64,000 nt of DNA from Plantago major (lineage: Eukaryota; Streptophyta; Magnoliopsida; Lamiales; Plantaginaceae). Where the stretch lies: positions 58,587,677-58,651,676 of the forward strand of contig CM048839.1 of NCBI GenBank assembly GCA_026545765.1, written 5' to 3'. The translations under genes were made by a program, and so were the position numbers. This document shows, in pieces, positions 1 to 10,388 of this stretch (position 1 is the stretch's first letter; every line of letters starts with the position of its first letter). The notes beneath the pieces were generated by a model that saw nothing but the letters and a program-made list of their open reading frames with translations, made no database searches and had not been told where the DNA came from.

Positions 1-15
1 TTATAGATCTTTGTT

Positions 16-169
16 CAGGGGCGGACCAGAATTTCAATTTCAAAGGGCGAATTACAAAGTTTTTCCAAGGGTTAAAGGGGCGAAATTCAAAATTTTCGAA
101 AATATTACCTATAAAAAAAAATTTAATTTTTGTGGGCAAACGACCCCCTACCCCCTAGGTCCGCCCCTG
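16..169. mobile_element. hAT-type MITE, copy 1
   Basis: A 154 bp element starts CAGGGGCGGACC and ends with the exact inverted complement GGTCCGCCCCTG. It is flanked by a perfect 8 bp direct repeat TCTTTGTT (8-15 and 170-177). An 8 bp target duplication with CAGGG-type ends is the signature of hAT elements. There is no coding capacity, so it is a non-autonomous miniature. Its interior matches the reverse complement of the element at 571-720. Confidence 0.88.
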
Positions 170-570
170 TCTTTGTTCAATAATACCCACATTCTTTGGA
201 CCTCAGTAAATTTACTGTAATTTGTCAAGTATATTGTTTGGTACTCTTTTGTAAGGTTACCTTATCATGAAATTGATGTATGTTAATCTGTAATTCTGAT
301 TTTTGTTCATGTATACTAGTTTGGTACTAGTCTTGAACATATCTTGTGATTTTTATGTTTTATATTGGGGCGTTGCTCAATGTCCCGTGTGTTAATTGTT
401 GAAATATATCTGGAATATGGACTTCATTTGTGATGGCGAGTGACTTTAATTTGGCTTAATAGTTTTGAACTAGATATATGAAAATAGTTTGCTTGTTGAA
501 TTGAAGTGTTTGCTTGTTGAAAACAGTTGGCTTAATAGTGTTTTTTTGCGTTTCTTCATATACAACAATG
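170..570. other. AT-rich noncoding stretch
   Basis: AT-rich sequence between the two hAT MITEs. I see no coding similarity, inverted repeats or RNA gene in it. Confidence 0.5.
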
Positions 571-720
571 CAGGGGCGGATGGGCCCCCTAAAATTTGTA
601 AAAACAAAATTTATAGTCAATATTTTCGAAAATTTTGAATTTCACCCCGTCAACTCTCGGAAAAATCATATATATATGTGTAATTTCACACCCGAAGTCG
701 AAATTCTAGGTTCGTCCCTG
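571..720. mobile_element. hAT-type MITE, copy 2 (inverted relative to copy 1)
   Basis: A 150 bp element begins CAGGGGCGGA and ends TTCGTCCCTG, an imperfect terminal inverted repeat with two mismatches. It is flanked by a perfect 8 bp duplication CAACAATG (563-570 and 721-728). The internal stretch around AATATTTTCGAAAATTTTGA is shared with copy 1 in opposite orientation, so both belong to one family. The more eroded ends suggest it is older than copy 1. Confidence 0.85.
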
Positions 721-901
721 CAACAATGGAAAACCAATAGACATAACTGGGGAAAACAAAATAATCAAATGGGTCTAAATAAAATAACCCATCACCATGG
801 ATCACTACATAAATGTAATAAAGAAACTTACCAGCAAGATTGTGGTGATTTGCAAGAGACGATTTACATAAATAGGCCTCAACCTAGTAGCTGAAAAAAA
901 T

Positions 902-3544
902 ATGGCAAAAAAAAAACAAAAACAAAAGAAGAAAGAGAAGCAAAAGAAAAGGCAGCTGCTAATGTAAATACTCGGTCACAACCATGGAAAAAAGGAGAGT
1001 CTTTCAAGGCTATACTCCAAAAAAACCAAAAAAGCAACATAGAGGGAAGCAAGGCTGCAGAAACAGATCACATCATGCATGAACTGATAGTGGAAGCTCC
1101 AAAAGTCCAAATGGAAACACAAGAACCAGAAAGAGAGGAAGCCAATGAAGACGAGATGGCCAAGCCAATTGACTTCACCACTGAAGAGCTTACAAAATTG
1201 TACCAACCATGGAAGCAAACTCTAATCATCCAAACAGTGGGATACACTAAATCCATTGTCAACATAGAAAAGCATCTACAAGGCTTGGGGGAAATAAAAG
1301 GCGCACTCAAAAGAGTGGAGCTAGGAAAAGGATGCTACATTATAAAAACAGAAAACGGAGAAGATTATACAATAGCAATTGCAGGAGGCCCATGGTTGCT
1401 TTTCAATTACTATCTAGCCATACAACAATGGAAGCCAGATTTTGAACCATCAACTGATGGTTTCAAAAACATGGCAATATGGGTCCAATTACCAGAATTA
1501 CCGATTGAATATTACGAAACACAAGCCCTTCTGAAAATAGGAAAAGGAATTGGGAAACCAATCAAGATTGGCATACATCGCAAGCAACAAGAGGAAAATA
1601 TGCAAGAATGTGCATAGAAATTGATACCTCTAAACCACTCACAAAATCACTCAAGATAGGCAGAAGAAAGCAGCGAATCACATATGAAATAAGTTCGGAA
1701 TTCTGCTATAAATGTGGCAAAGTCGGTCACCTGGATGCAGTATGCCAGAAAACACCAACGGAGGCCTAAGGAAACAGCAAACCAGAACACATACAGCCAC
1801 AGGCAAGAACAAACACAAGTCAGAAAAGGGACCCAAAGTATCCACAGAAACCAGACAAACAAAACAAAGAAGGAGAAGACAAATGGCACATTGTGCATTC
1901 TCGTTCCAGAAACAAACATACTGGATCAACAAACAAAGGTCACACACAGGCCCAGAAGAAAGGAGAAGCAAAGCAGCCTTTTTTGGCAAATACAAAAGGC
2001 AAAGAAGTGGTGCAGGAAAAATACAACCAAAAACACCAAAACCCAAACACCAAAACAAGCACAATCTATGATCAAAGCCCAACAAAAATAAATGCAACCC
2101 GAAACCTGCAAAATCAAACCCAATAAAAAAACCTGCCCAAAACACAATTAGTGAAAAAAAAACCTTTTCAGCTTCCTCAACTCAAAATCAGATTAAAGAA
2201 ATAGATAAAAATAAAAAAAAAATAAAAAGAAGCTGTCTCAATCATAAGCTCTGCAAAGAAAGCTGAAAATTCAGGAACCAAAGTCACGCTCCACCAATCT
2301 GGGAATACCAATAGGCGGCTACAATCTGCAACACAGGCAGAGACAGAAAAAGCTTGCCCAATGGAGAAAACAGAAAAAAACTTTGGAGAAAAAACTGAAA
2401 ATTAACGAAGATAACAAGTTGTTCCTAGGACCTTTCACTCTTCCTCCAAAACACATCCTTTCTGCAAAACTCTCCTCCAGCAAACTGGCTTCCAATGGCA
2501 AACCATCAGTCGAATCTCCTCTCTCTGGCGAATCGCTCTCCCAGCCGCTCTCCTTCTCCCCAACTCTCACCTTTCTCTCCTCTCCCTCCGGGGAGGGAGA
2601 GGGTCAGCTCCTCCTCGGAACTACTAGCACACACATTGAGGTCAATGCACAGTCAAGTCAGCACATTTTGCCTCTTCCGGAAACGATACCGGTTTCACCG
2701 ACGTCACTGCCGGAAATCAATTCACTACTTCGCACTGCTTTGCCGATCCAATTCGGCTCCTCCACATGCTCTCAAAATATGTCACAGCTGCACAGAACAC
2801 GTCACACACACTCTCACTCACGCACACAACAGATTCCACTCCGTCGAGTCTTACAAGCAACAAACACTCACCCAACACACACACACACCCCGCACGCACA
2901 GTCAGAGTTAGGCACTGCACAACCTCCAAGCACAATCACTTGCACAGATTCAGTCATCGTCTCCACTGTCCACTCCGCACTAGCTCTCAAATCTTCCTCC
3001 ATTCCAACTCCCACCAGCTCCTTTCCAGGGAAGGGTCTTCTCCTCACAGTTGGTAACACCTGAAAACCAGAATCAGAATTTGGGGGAAACGACTCTGACT
3101 CGTTTGAATACCCTTCATCTGTTTCCAACGATGCCAACTTTGATCTCCCTTCTCCCTGGTCAGGATGGGAGGACACCACAGATTGGGAGCCCCAGGTTGA
3201 CGTTGAATTTTATGACGGATACACTGGCTATGGCTTTGAGGCAGGAGGAGGTTTCGAACCAGAAATGGGAAAGGATTACACCAAACGAAATAGTCCTTAG
3301 GCCATTGCACCAGGAACCTGTACTGCTACAGGTACAAAAATTGGCAACGAAAGTGTCCCTGCTGCACCGAGCTGTGCCAGTCACGCAGCCATCAGGACAG
3401 AGTCTACTACACAGGATCAACCTCCAACCTCGAGTAAACGAGGTTCTGGCGCAGATCACTCCGATCAGTCTCCTAAGCTTCAGAAACGGGATGATCCGGA
3501 AAAGTGATAGCAGAGATTGGGTTACTGTAATTGATAAACAATCA
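902..3544 (+). pseudogene. LINE ORF1 (DUF4283 and CCHC zinc knuckle), broken
   Basis: The likely start is ATG at 902, giving a lysine-rich N-terminus that is broken by a frameshift in an A-rich run near 910-960. The longest intact block (1075-1617, 180 residues) carries the DUF4283-like core typical of plant LINE ORF1 proteins, including GGPWLLFNYYLAIQQWKP. A frameshift near 1600 moves the frame to a zinc knuckle CYKCGKVGHLDAVC (1704-1745, CX2CX4HX4C), the expected RNA-binding element. From about 1750 to 3544 the sequence is low-complexity, Ser/Pro/Thr-rich and split between frames. It probably represents the disordered ORF1 tail, but I cannot align it to a domain. The gene is not functional as read. 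Confidence 0.7.
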
Positions 3545-3857
3545 ATGAAGTTTATCTTTTGGAATCTAAGAGGAGGGGTTAAGGAAAAATCCATGCAAGT
3601 GATAAAAGGGTACAATCGGGAATATAGGCCAGTTATGCTACTGCTAATGGATACTAGGGCTAACTCAGAGAAGACTGCAAAAAACATTGCTGGACTTTGT
3701 CATATGAGATACCCAAACGTCCATATTTCAACACCACCAGCGGATCACCCGAAAATGGGAGGGCATTGATTTTTGTGGAATGAAAATCAGATCAAAGTCG
3801 AACTCAAACTGAGCAACGACAGGATTGCTAGCTTCGAAATCACAACACCAGAAAGGA

Positions 3858-5324
3858 GGGAGAATGGCATTTTTAGTCCTAAAGTTTACCCCAAATAGCG
3901 CATGCAGCACCTCGTTTGGTGGTCCTGTGATTCTTGGTCCTAAAGTTTTCAAATTTTGGCATCCGTGGTCCTTTTTGTTGACGTGGCACCGAAGTCAATG
4001 ATTTCCTCCCGATTTTGACCACCACCTCATCTGCCACCTCACAGCATAATTAAAATAAAGAAAAATAAAATTCAAAATTTTAAAAATAAAAAAAAACGTT
4101 AAAAACTAAAAAAACATAATAATTAAATAACATAAAAGAAAAAGGAATTTAACAACTTAAGTTACATTAAACTGCTAGTTTAAGTATCTGCCAGTCAAGA
4201 AATTGCCAAAACATAAGGTCCATTAGTCATTTAGATAATAACCATTACAATACATAACTTGAGTTACATTAAACTGCTAGTGATCAACACATAAAAACAC
4301 AAAATGAAGGGAATTTAACAACTTCCCTACTGATCACAACTTCCGAAAACACCCTAAACACTTAAAGACACTCTAAATTACTGCATCATAACCGTCAAAA
4401 GTGCAAGAAAAACCAACAATTGTTTCTGAAATTTCTTCGCCTTTTCATCTTCTTCCATCAACTCCTCATTTAGCTTTGCATTCTCTTCCAACAATTCCTT
4501 CATCGTAGCCTCAATCCCAACATACCCTGCATTGCACCTTGCCTCTTGCAATGCTCTCTTCAAGGCAGCATTTTCATTTGACAGAGCAACAACTAGTTCC
4601 TCCAACCCATTCAGCCTGGTCAAAAGCCCCGGAATAATTTGCACTGATCTTACACACATTTTCGGATCATACCAGTCCCAGAAGCAACAGCCTCCAACTT
4701 ACCCTATTCGAGTAACACCCAGAAATTACGACCAGAAGCAAACAAAATTACAGAGTAAATTAAATGAAATTACAGAGTAAAGCTTGGAGAAAAATCGAAC
4801 CTTGTTCGCACACCACTCCATCTCCCAGGATTCCGTCTTCAAGACGCGTGAACATCTCACTACTCTACCACAAAGGCGCTCTTCAGGAGGTGCGTTCGAA
4901 TTTGCAGATGAAGAAGACATGGCTGGATCGAAGAAATTGAGAGTGAAGATGGCTGGATTGAGAGAATTGAGTGAGGAGAGGATTAGGTTTTTTTTTGGGA
5001 AAAAAACAGGAGAGAGACATTATTAATAGGAAAGACCCTTTATTTTCTTTATTCTTTTTTTTTAATGTTTTTTTAGTTTTTAATGTTTTTTTTATTTTTA
5101 AATTTTCGAATTTTATTTTTGCTTTATTTTATTTATGTTGTGAGGTGGCAGATGAGGTGGTGGTCAAAATCAGGAGGAAATCATTGACTCGGGTGCCACG
5201 TCAGCAAAAAGGACCACGGATGCTAAGATTTGAAAACTTTAGGACCAAGAATCACAGGACCACCAAACGAGGTGATGCATGCGCCATTTGGGGTAAACTT
5301 TAGGACTAAAAATGCCATTCTCCC
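3858..5324. mobile_element. Mutator-like non-autonomous element with long TIRs and a captured gene fragment
   Basis: A 1,467 bp element begins GGGAGAATGGCATTTTTAG and ends with its inverted complement. The terminal inverted repeats run about 250 bp per side with only scattered mismatches. The flanks are CCAGAAAGGA (3848-3857) and CTAGAAAGGA (5325-5334), a 10 bp duplication with one mismatch, as expected for Mutator-like elements. It lies inside the LINE endonuclease. No MULE transposase is present. The interior on - encodes a coiled-coil ORF and a short Ser-rich ORF, treated separately. Confidence 0.85.
4378..4920 (-). pseudogene. Captured gene fragment, possibly a plant GRF-type zinc finger protein
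   Basis: Two open segments lie on - inside the Mutator-like element. The upstream one (4920-4726) starts MSSSSANSNAPPEERLCGRV, resembling the Ser-rich leader and first cysteine of small plant GRF-type zinc finger proteins, but the rest of the finger is not recognisable. The downstream one (4659-4378, 93 residues) has heptad-like Leu/Glu/Lys content (LNGLEELVVALSNENAALKR) and ends in a short hydrophobic run LLVFLALLTVMM. That coiled coil plus hydrophobic tail fits the C-terminal half of the same family. The stretch between them could be an intron plus a damaged exon. The identification is tentative and rests on layout more than on aligned residues. Confidence 0.4.
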
Positions 5325-7032
5325 CTAGAAAGGACACAGCCTTTGCCAACAATTACATCAGTTTACAACTTCGCCCAGCATAATCGACAGGAAGAGGTAT
5401 GGAACGATTTAAAAGCTTTAAGTTCTACTATTTCTCATCCGTGGTTATTAGGGGGTGATTTTAATTGCATTTTAAATCCAAATGAAAAAATTGGGGGGAA
5501 TTTTCCCCTTTGGAACCGCATGTTTAATTTTCAGAACTGCTTGAATGTTTGTGGGCTTAGTGATCTAGGGTTTTGTGGCCCGTCTTTCACTTGACAAATA
5601 GACAGTATGCAGGAAACTTTATTTGTTGTAGATTAGATCGTGCATGTGGAAATTTAGCTTGGAACCGTTTATTTCCAAATTGCATTGTTAGAAACTTACT
5701 AAACACTTCTTCTGACCATACTGCTTTGCTAGTTGACACAAATCCTTTGTCTAAACCTCCTGAAAAAAAATTCCGATTTGAAAATCTGTGGACGGAAAAT
5801 GAAAGATTTAATCAAAAGTGCACAGATTACTGGAAGTCGGAAATAAGCTCTCACAAACTATACCAAAATTGGAATTTAAATTTCTTAAGCGATATAAACT
5901 TAGAAATAAAACAGAAAAAAAGAAGCTTCTAGAAATTGCTATGGTTTTACATCAGAATCCCTCTCATTGGGGTCCACAGGAAACAGAAATCAGAAAGAGC
6001 ATAAATACGCTCAACAAACAAAAAGCTATTTTTGGTGTCAAAGATCAAAAAACAACTGGATAAAATGTGGTGATGCAAATAGTAAATTTTTTCATGCATT
6101 TGCATCTCACCAAAATAGAAGAAATTTCACACACGGAATAAAAAATGAGAATGGGGATTGGATACTAGAGCAAGAAAAAATTGTAGAAGAATTCTACAAT
6201 TTTTTTAGTAAACAATCACAAGCTCAAGACATGATCCTCAATCCTTTTTTAGAAATACAAACACCAAAAATCACAGAAGAGGAAAACAAGTCACTACTTG
6301 CGGAAGTGACGGAAAAAGAAATTTTAGACGCTATAAAGTCCATCGGACAAGACAAATCCCCTGGCCCAGTCGGGCTAAATAGCAATTTTTACACTTCAAC
6401 ATGGGAGGTGATAAAGCCCAAGATTTTTGAAATGGTACATACTTTTTTTCCAAACGGACTTTATCGACCCCGATCAAAACAAAACTATTTTGGCACTAAT
6501 CCAAAAAAAAACAAACTCTTGTCGACCGGCAAAGTTCAGACCGATAAGTCTCTGTAACATAAGTTACAAGATTATTTCAAAAATCATTGTAAACAGACTT
6601 AGGCCTTTTCTTAAAAATATTATATCACCTTTCCAAAATGCCTTTGTCCCGGGTAGACAAATAAGTGACAATGTTATGATAGCACATGAAATGCTACATA
6701 CAATGTGAAAAAAGAGGAAAACATCAAAAAGCCATTTTATGGCACTAAAACTTGACATTGAAAAAGCCTATGATAGGCTAGAATGGAAATTTATAGAATT
6801 TGCGCTAAACAAGATTGGTTTCCATCAACATTTTATAAGTTTGATCCTTTCTTGTATAAAATCTTGCTCTATGCAACTAAAGGTAAATCAACATCATCTT
6901 TCTGAAACCTGAAAACCAACACGAGGAATCCGACAAGGTGATCCATTACCCCCTATATATTTATAATATGTCAGGAAATATTGGTACACCAGATTATAAA
7001 AAAAACAAAGAACAAAAGCATTACCACATTAC

Positions 7033-8143
7033 GGCAAAAAAAATTTTTTGGTACATTATAATGTTACAGTGCCACTTTGGGTACGCTACATCGACATCGT
7101 CCAATTTAGGTACACTATATTAACAACCCGTCCAATTGAGGTTCGATTTTCAATTTTCCGGCCAGTCGTCCAATTTTCCGGCCAATTGACCCTATTTTGA
7201 CTATTCTCGGACACGTGTCACTCCCAGATTAAATCTGGATTCAAAATTTAAAGGGAAAATAATTTTAAAAAAAAATTTAAAATTAGAAAAAATATATTTC
7301 CAAATAAAAAAAAAGAAAAATTAAAAAAAATAATTTTGAAATATGTTTTTAATTTTTCTAATATATTTCCAAATAAAAAAATAAAAAAATATATTTCCAA
7401 ATAAAAAAAAAATTCCAAATAAAAAAATATTTTCAAAATATGTTTTTAATTTCAGACCAAACACACAAAGTTAGACCAAACTTCAGCTGAAAGAATAATT
7501 TTACTAACTTATTAACTGTTAGAATAAGCTTTAGATTTTGATAGGTAACAATGCATGTCTACTTAGTTCATCAAGTAGAAAGTACTCTTAATCCATAGGT
7601 TTTAGAAGGGACATTGTAAGAGAGGAAATATACTTAGATTGACATAGTAATTACTTGGGAATATAGTAGTTCATCAAGTAGAAAGTACTCTTAAAAACAT
7701 ATTTTGAAAATATTTTTTTTATTTGGAAATTATTTTTTTTATTTGGAAATATATTTTTTTATTTTTTTTATTATCAAATTATTTTTTTTACTTGGAAATA
7801 TATTAGAAAAATAAAAAACATATTTCGAAATTATTTTTTTAATTTTTCTTTTTTTATTTGGAAATATATTTTTTCTAATTTTAAAATTTTTTTATAATTT
7901 TTAAAATTATTTTTCTTTTTTTTTTAAAATTTTGAACCCAAATTTAATTTGGGAGTGACACGTGTCCGAGAATAGTCAAAATAGGGTCAATTGGCCGGAA
8001 AATTGGACGACTGGCCGGAAAATTGAAAATCGTACCTCAATTGGACAGGTTGTTATTATAGTGTACCCAAATTGGACGATGTTGATGTAGCGTACCCAAA
8101 GTAGAACTGTAACATTATAGTGTACCAAAAAAAATTTTTTGCC
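7033..8143. mobile_element. Fold-back Mutator-like element, non-coding
   Basis: A 1,111 bp element is flanked by a perfect 9 bp duplication CCACATTAC (7024-7032 and 8144-8152), which points to the Mutator superfamily. The ends GGCAAAAAAAATTTTTTGGT are exact inverted copies. Inverted similarity continues for roughly 420 bp on each side (about 7033-7450 and 7690-8143). Only about 240 bp in the middle is unpaired, so a transcript could fold into a long hairpin. The middle holds a 27 bp direct repeat (AGTTCATCAAGTAGAAAGTA plus 7 more bases, at about 7565 and 7667). No coding potential. It interrupts the LINE RT just before its FADD motif. Confidence 0.87.
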
Positions 8144-8944
8144 CCACATTACCAATCACTAAGGAAGGGCCTGAAATTCAAATGATATGCTTTGCAGATG
8201 ATTGCCTAGTGTTTTGTAAAGCGGAAGAAAAATCAGTAGAAGCAATTGCATAAACACTTGAAGAATATATATGCACTTGCTTCTGGCCAAAATGTCTGTT
8301 GGCAAAAGAGCAGAATAATATTCTCAGTAAACACATTGATACGTCTAAAACAGAATATAACTGAATATCTGGGAGTAATCCCAAACAAAAGGTTGAAAAA
8401 ATACTTAGGGCTCCCCTTCTTGCTAGGAAAGAAGAAGCGGGACCTCTTTGACCAAATAATAAATAGAACAATGAATAAAATAAATATCTAGTACACCCGA
8501 TATTTATCTTATGCGGGGCGACTAGTTCTGATTAAAGCAGTTACCAATGCTATACCAGTTTATGCAATGTCTATAGCAAAGGTCCCCACAAACTGCCTTA
8601 ATCAACTAGAATCGATAAGCAGAAACTTTCTTTGGAATGGAAAAAAAAAAAGGGAAAACAAAACCAAAGATAAAATGGGAAACCGTATGTAAGCCAAAAA
8701 ACCTTGGAGGATTAGGTGTCAGGAATCTACATATTCTAAACAACGCTTTTCTACTAAAACACCTTTGGAAGCTCACTTTTCAGACCAATACCCTATGGTA
8801 TCAAGTATACAAGAATAAGTACTTTCCGAATGCTTGTTTCCTCCAAGCGGAAGTGAAATAAAAGGAGCTTTTCCTATGCATATCTAGGGTAAAAGGAGTT
8901 ATTTCTGAAGTTATGGTGAAAGAAATCTATTTAAAGGAGAAAAA

Positions 8945-9498
8945 ACGAGTAGAATCCTAGCAGAATTCGACCAGAAAATCGCCCAGCAAAGAAACTCTCG
9001 GGAACTCTCGCCGCGGCGCGCCTAAATGTCTCGCCGCGGCGAAAATGCTTTCTGACCGTCAACTTGCGATGTCTGTATCTTTTTCTTCAGGAAGAATTTG
9101 GCTATGATTTTGACACGAAAGTTGTAGCCCTTTGAATTATATTTCCATGGCCACCGAGATCAGGTAAATCGGACTTCATATGAGAGAGTTATGTCCAAAA
9201 TGGCTAGACTGCTCCGTAAATCATCACTTTTGCAAGTCACGCTAAAGCGCCTCTCAATTCTTCGTCCGAACTCCGAATCCACTTCCGTCTTCTCCCAATT
9301 ACTCTTCATTCAGAGATCTATAACCAATGTCTTCACTCCGATTTTCACCTTCGGGACCAAATAACACAAAAAATCCTACAAAACAAAAACAAAGTACCAA
9401 AGCATAAAAACGTACAAAAACACTATAAAACTAAGGTCAAAGACTAACAAAAGACCGCTAAAAAGGACCAAATGAGACGTTAGAATATTGTCTCATCA
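8945..9498. mobile_element. Truncated Gypsy-type LTR fragment
   Basis: The last part reads AAAAAGGACCAAATGAGACG and ends CTCATCA, matching the terminal layout of the LTRs that end at 11831, 16609, 55004 and 57527. The segment upstream differs from those LTRs and contains two copies of a CGCCGCGGCG palindrome (9010-9045), so this is probably a related but distinct family. The LTR start (expected TGATG) is missing. On the left it abuts the truncated LINE, on the right the truncated Copia integrase. No TSD can be assigned. Confidence 0.6.
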
Positions 9499-10388
9499 GT
9501 ACTTTATGGTCCTAATCGATGCATCGAATAAATGGTCGCATGTATGTTTATTGTCGACTCGCAATATGACATTTGCAAAATTATTGGGACAAATAATAAG
9601 ACTGCGAGCACAATTCCCTGATTATACAATCAAGAACATTCGTCTTGATAATGCTGGTGAATTTACGTCACAAGCCTTTAATGAGTATTGCATGTCAATT
9701 GGTATCAATGTTGAACATCCAGTTGCACATGTTCACACACAAAATGGCCTCGCCGAATCTTTGATAAAACGTCTGCAATGGATTGCAAGACCATTGTTAA
9801 TAAAATCAAAGTTGCCAACATCGGCATGGGGGCATGCAATATTACATGCAACATCGCTTATACGCATCAGGCCATCAAGTTATAATCAAACATCTCCATA
9901 TCAAATGGTTCGAGGTCAGGAACCAAATATCTCCCATCTAAGAACATTTGGATGTGCGGTATATGTGCCGATTTCACCGCCACAACGCACAAAAATGGGA
10001 CCCCAAAGGAGATTGGGGATATATGTTGGGTACGATTCTCCAAGTATTATAAGATATTTGGAACCATTAACTGGAGATCAATTTACGGCCAGATTTGCCG
10101 ACTGTCATTTTGATGAAAGAAATTTCCCAACATTAGGGGAGAAAGAAAGAAGCTGGAAAAGGATATCTCATGGAAATATATGCTATTGAGAAGTTTGGAT
10201 CCAAGAACAAAGCAATGTGAACAACAAGTTCAAAACATAATTCATTTGTAAGCTATTGCAAATCAATTGCCAGATGCATTTACTGATCTTAAAAGGGTAA
10301 CGAAATCCCATATTCCAGCTGCAAATGCTCCAGTAAGAATTGATATCCCTAGAGGACAATCTTCAACTCAGAATGAGGCTAACCCACG
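9499..10388 (+). pseudogene. Copia integrase catalytic core and C-terminal part (5' truncated)
   Basis: The open frame to 10189 starts inside the integrase core at YFMVLIDASNKWSHVCLLS. It includes IRLDNAGEFTSQAFNEYC with the second catalytic Asp, then HTQNGLAESLIKRLQ with the catalytic Glu. The C-terminal region RTFGCAVYVPISPPQ and YVGYDSPSIIRYLEP is typical of Copia integrases. The N-terminal HHCC zinc domain is missing because of the 5' truncation. Frameshifts follow 10189 in the spacer leading to RT. This spacer is where the Gypsy-type element inserted at 10388/16610. Confidence 0.85.

Larger units (their letters stand above)
800..8945 (+). mobile_element. L1-type LINE, decayed, split by two Mutator-like insertions
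   Basis: A non-LTR retrotransposon on + whose parts are in L1 order: ORF1 with a DUF4283-like domain and a CCHC knuckle, then ORF2 with an endonuclease and a reverse transcriptase. Removing the inserts at 3858-5324 and 7033-8143, each with its target duplication, restores reading continuity through the endonuclease and the RT. Frameshifts and stops are scattered throughout. The 3' end is missing: after the last RT-associated segment (to about 8870-8945) the sequence passes abruptly into an unrelated LTR fragment. The 5' boundary is approximate. No poly(A) tail or TSD is visible because the 3' end is lost. Confidence 0.85.
3545..8945 (+). pseudogene. LINE ORF2 (APE endonuclease and reverse transcriptase), broken
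   Basis: ORF2 begins with ATG at 3545 and reads MKFIFWNLRGG, the usual start of the apurinic-type endonuclease. The endonuclease resumes after the first insert and includes GGDFNCIL (about 5450) and SDHTALLVD (about 5717). The RT shows GQDKSPGP (about 6346), FRPISLCN (about 6536), PFQNAFVPGRQISDN (about 6630) and LDIEKAYDRLEW (about 6750). The catalytic FADD is at 8191-8202, beyond the second insert. The downstream thumb region with YLSYAGRLVLIKAV and KNLGGLGVRN follows to about 8866. No C-terminal zf-RVT or RNase H segment was found. Several frameshifts and stops (for example near 5594, 6557 and 6708) make it inactive. Confidence 0.8.

Noticed and set aside
1647..2147. Open frames on - opposite LINE ORF1.
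   Set aside because: They are antisense to the zinc knuckle region, rich in Phe/Cys/Leu from A-rich sense codons, and have no domain.
2383..3063. A 226-residue Ser/Thr/Pro-rich frame as an independent gene.
   Set aside because: It lies between the LINE zinc knuckle and endonuclease, is low-complexity and overlaps other open frames. It is best explained as the LINE ORF1 tail.
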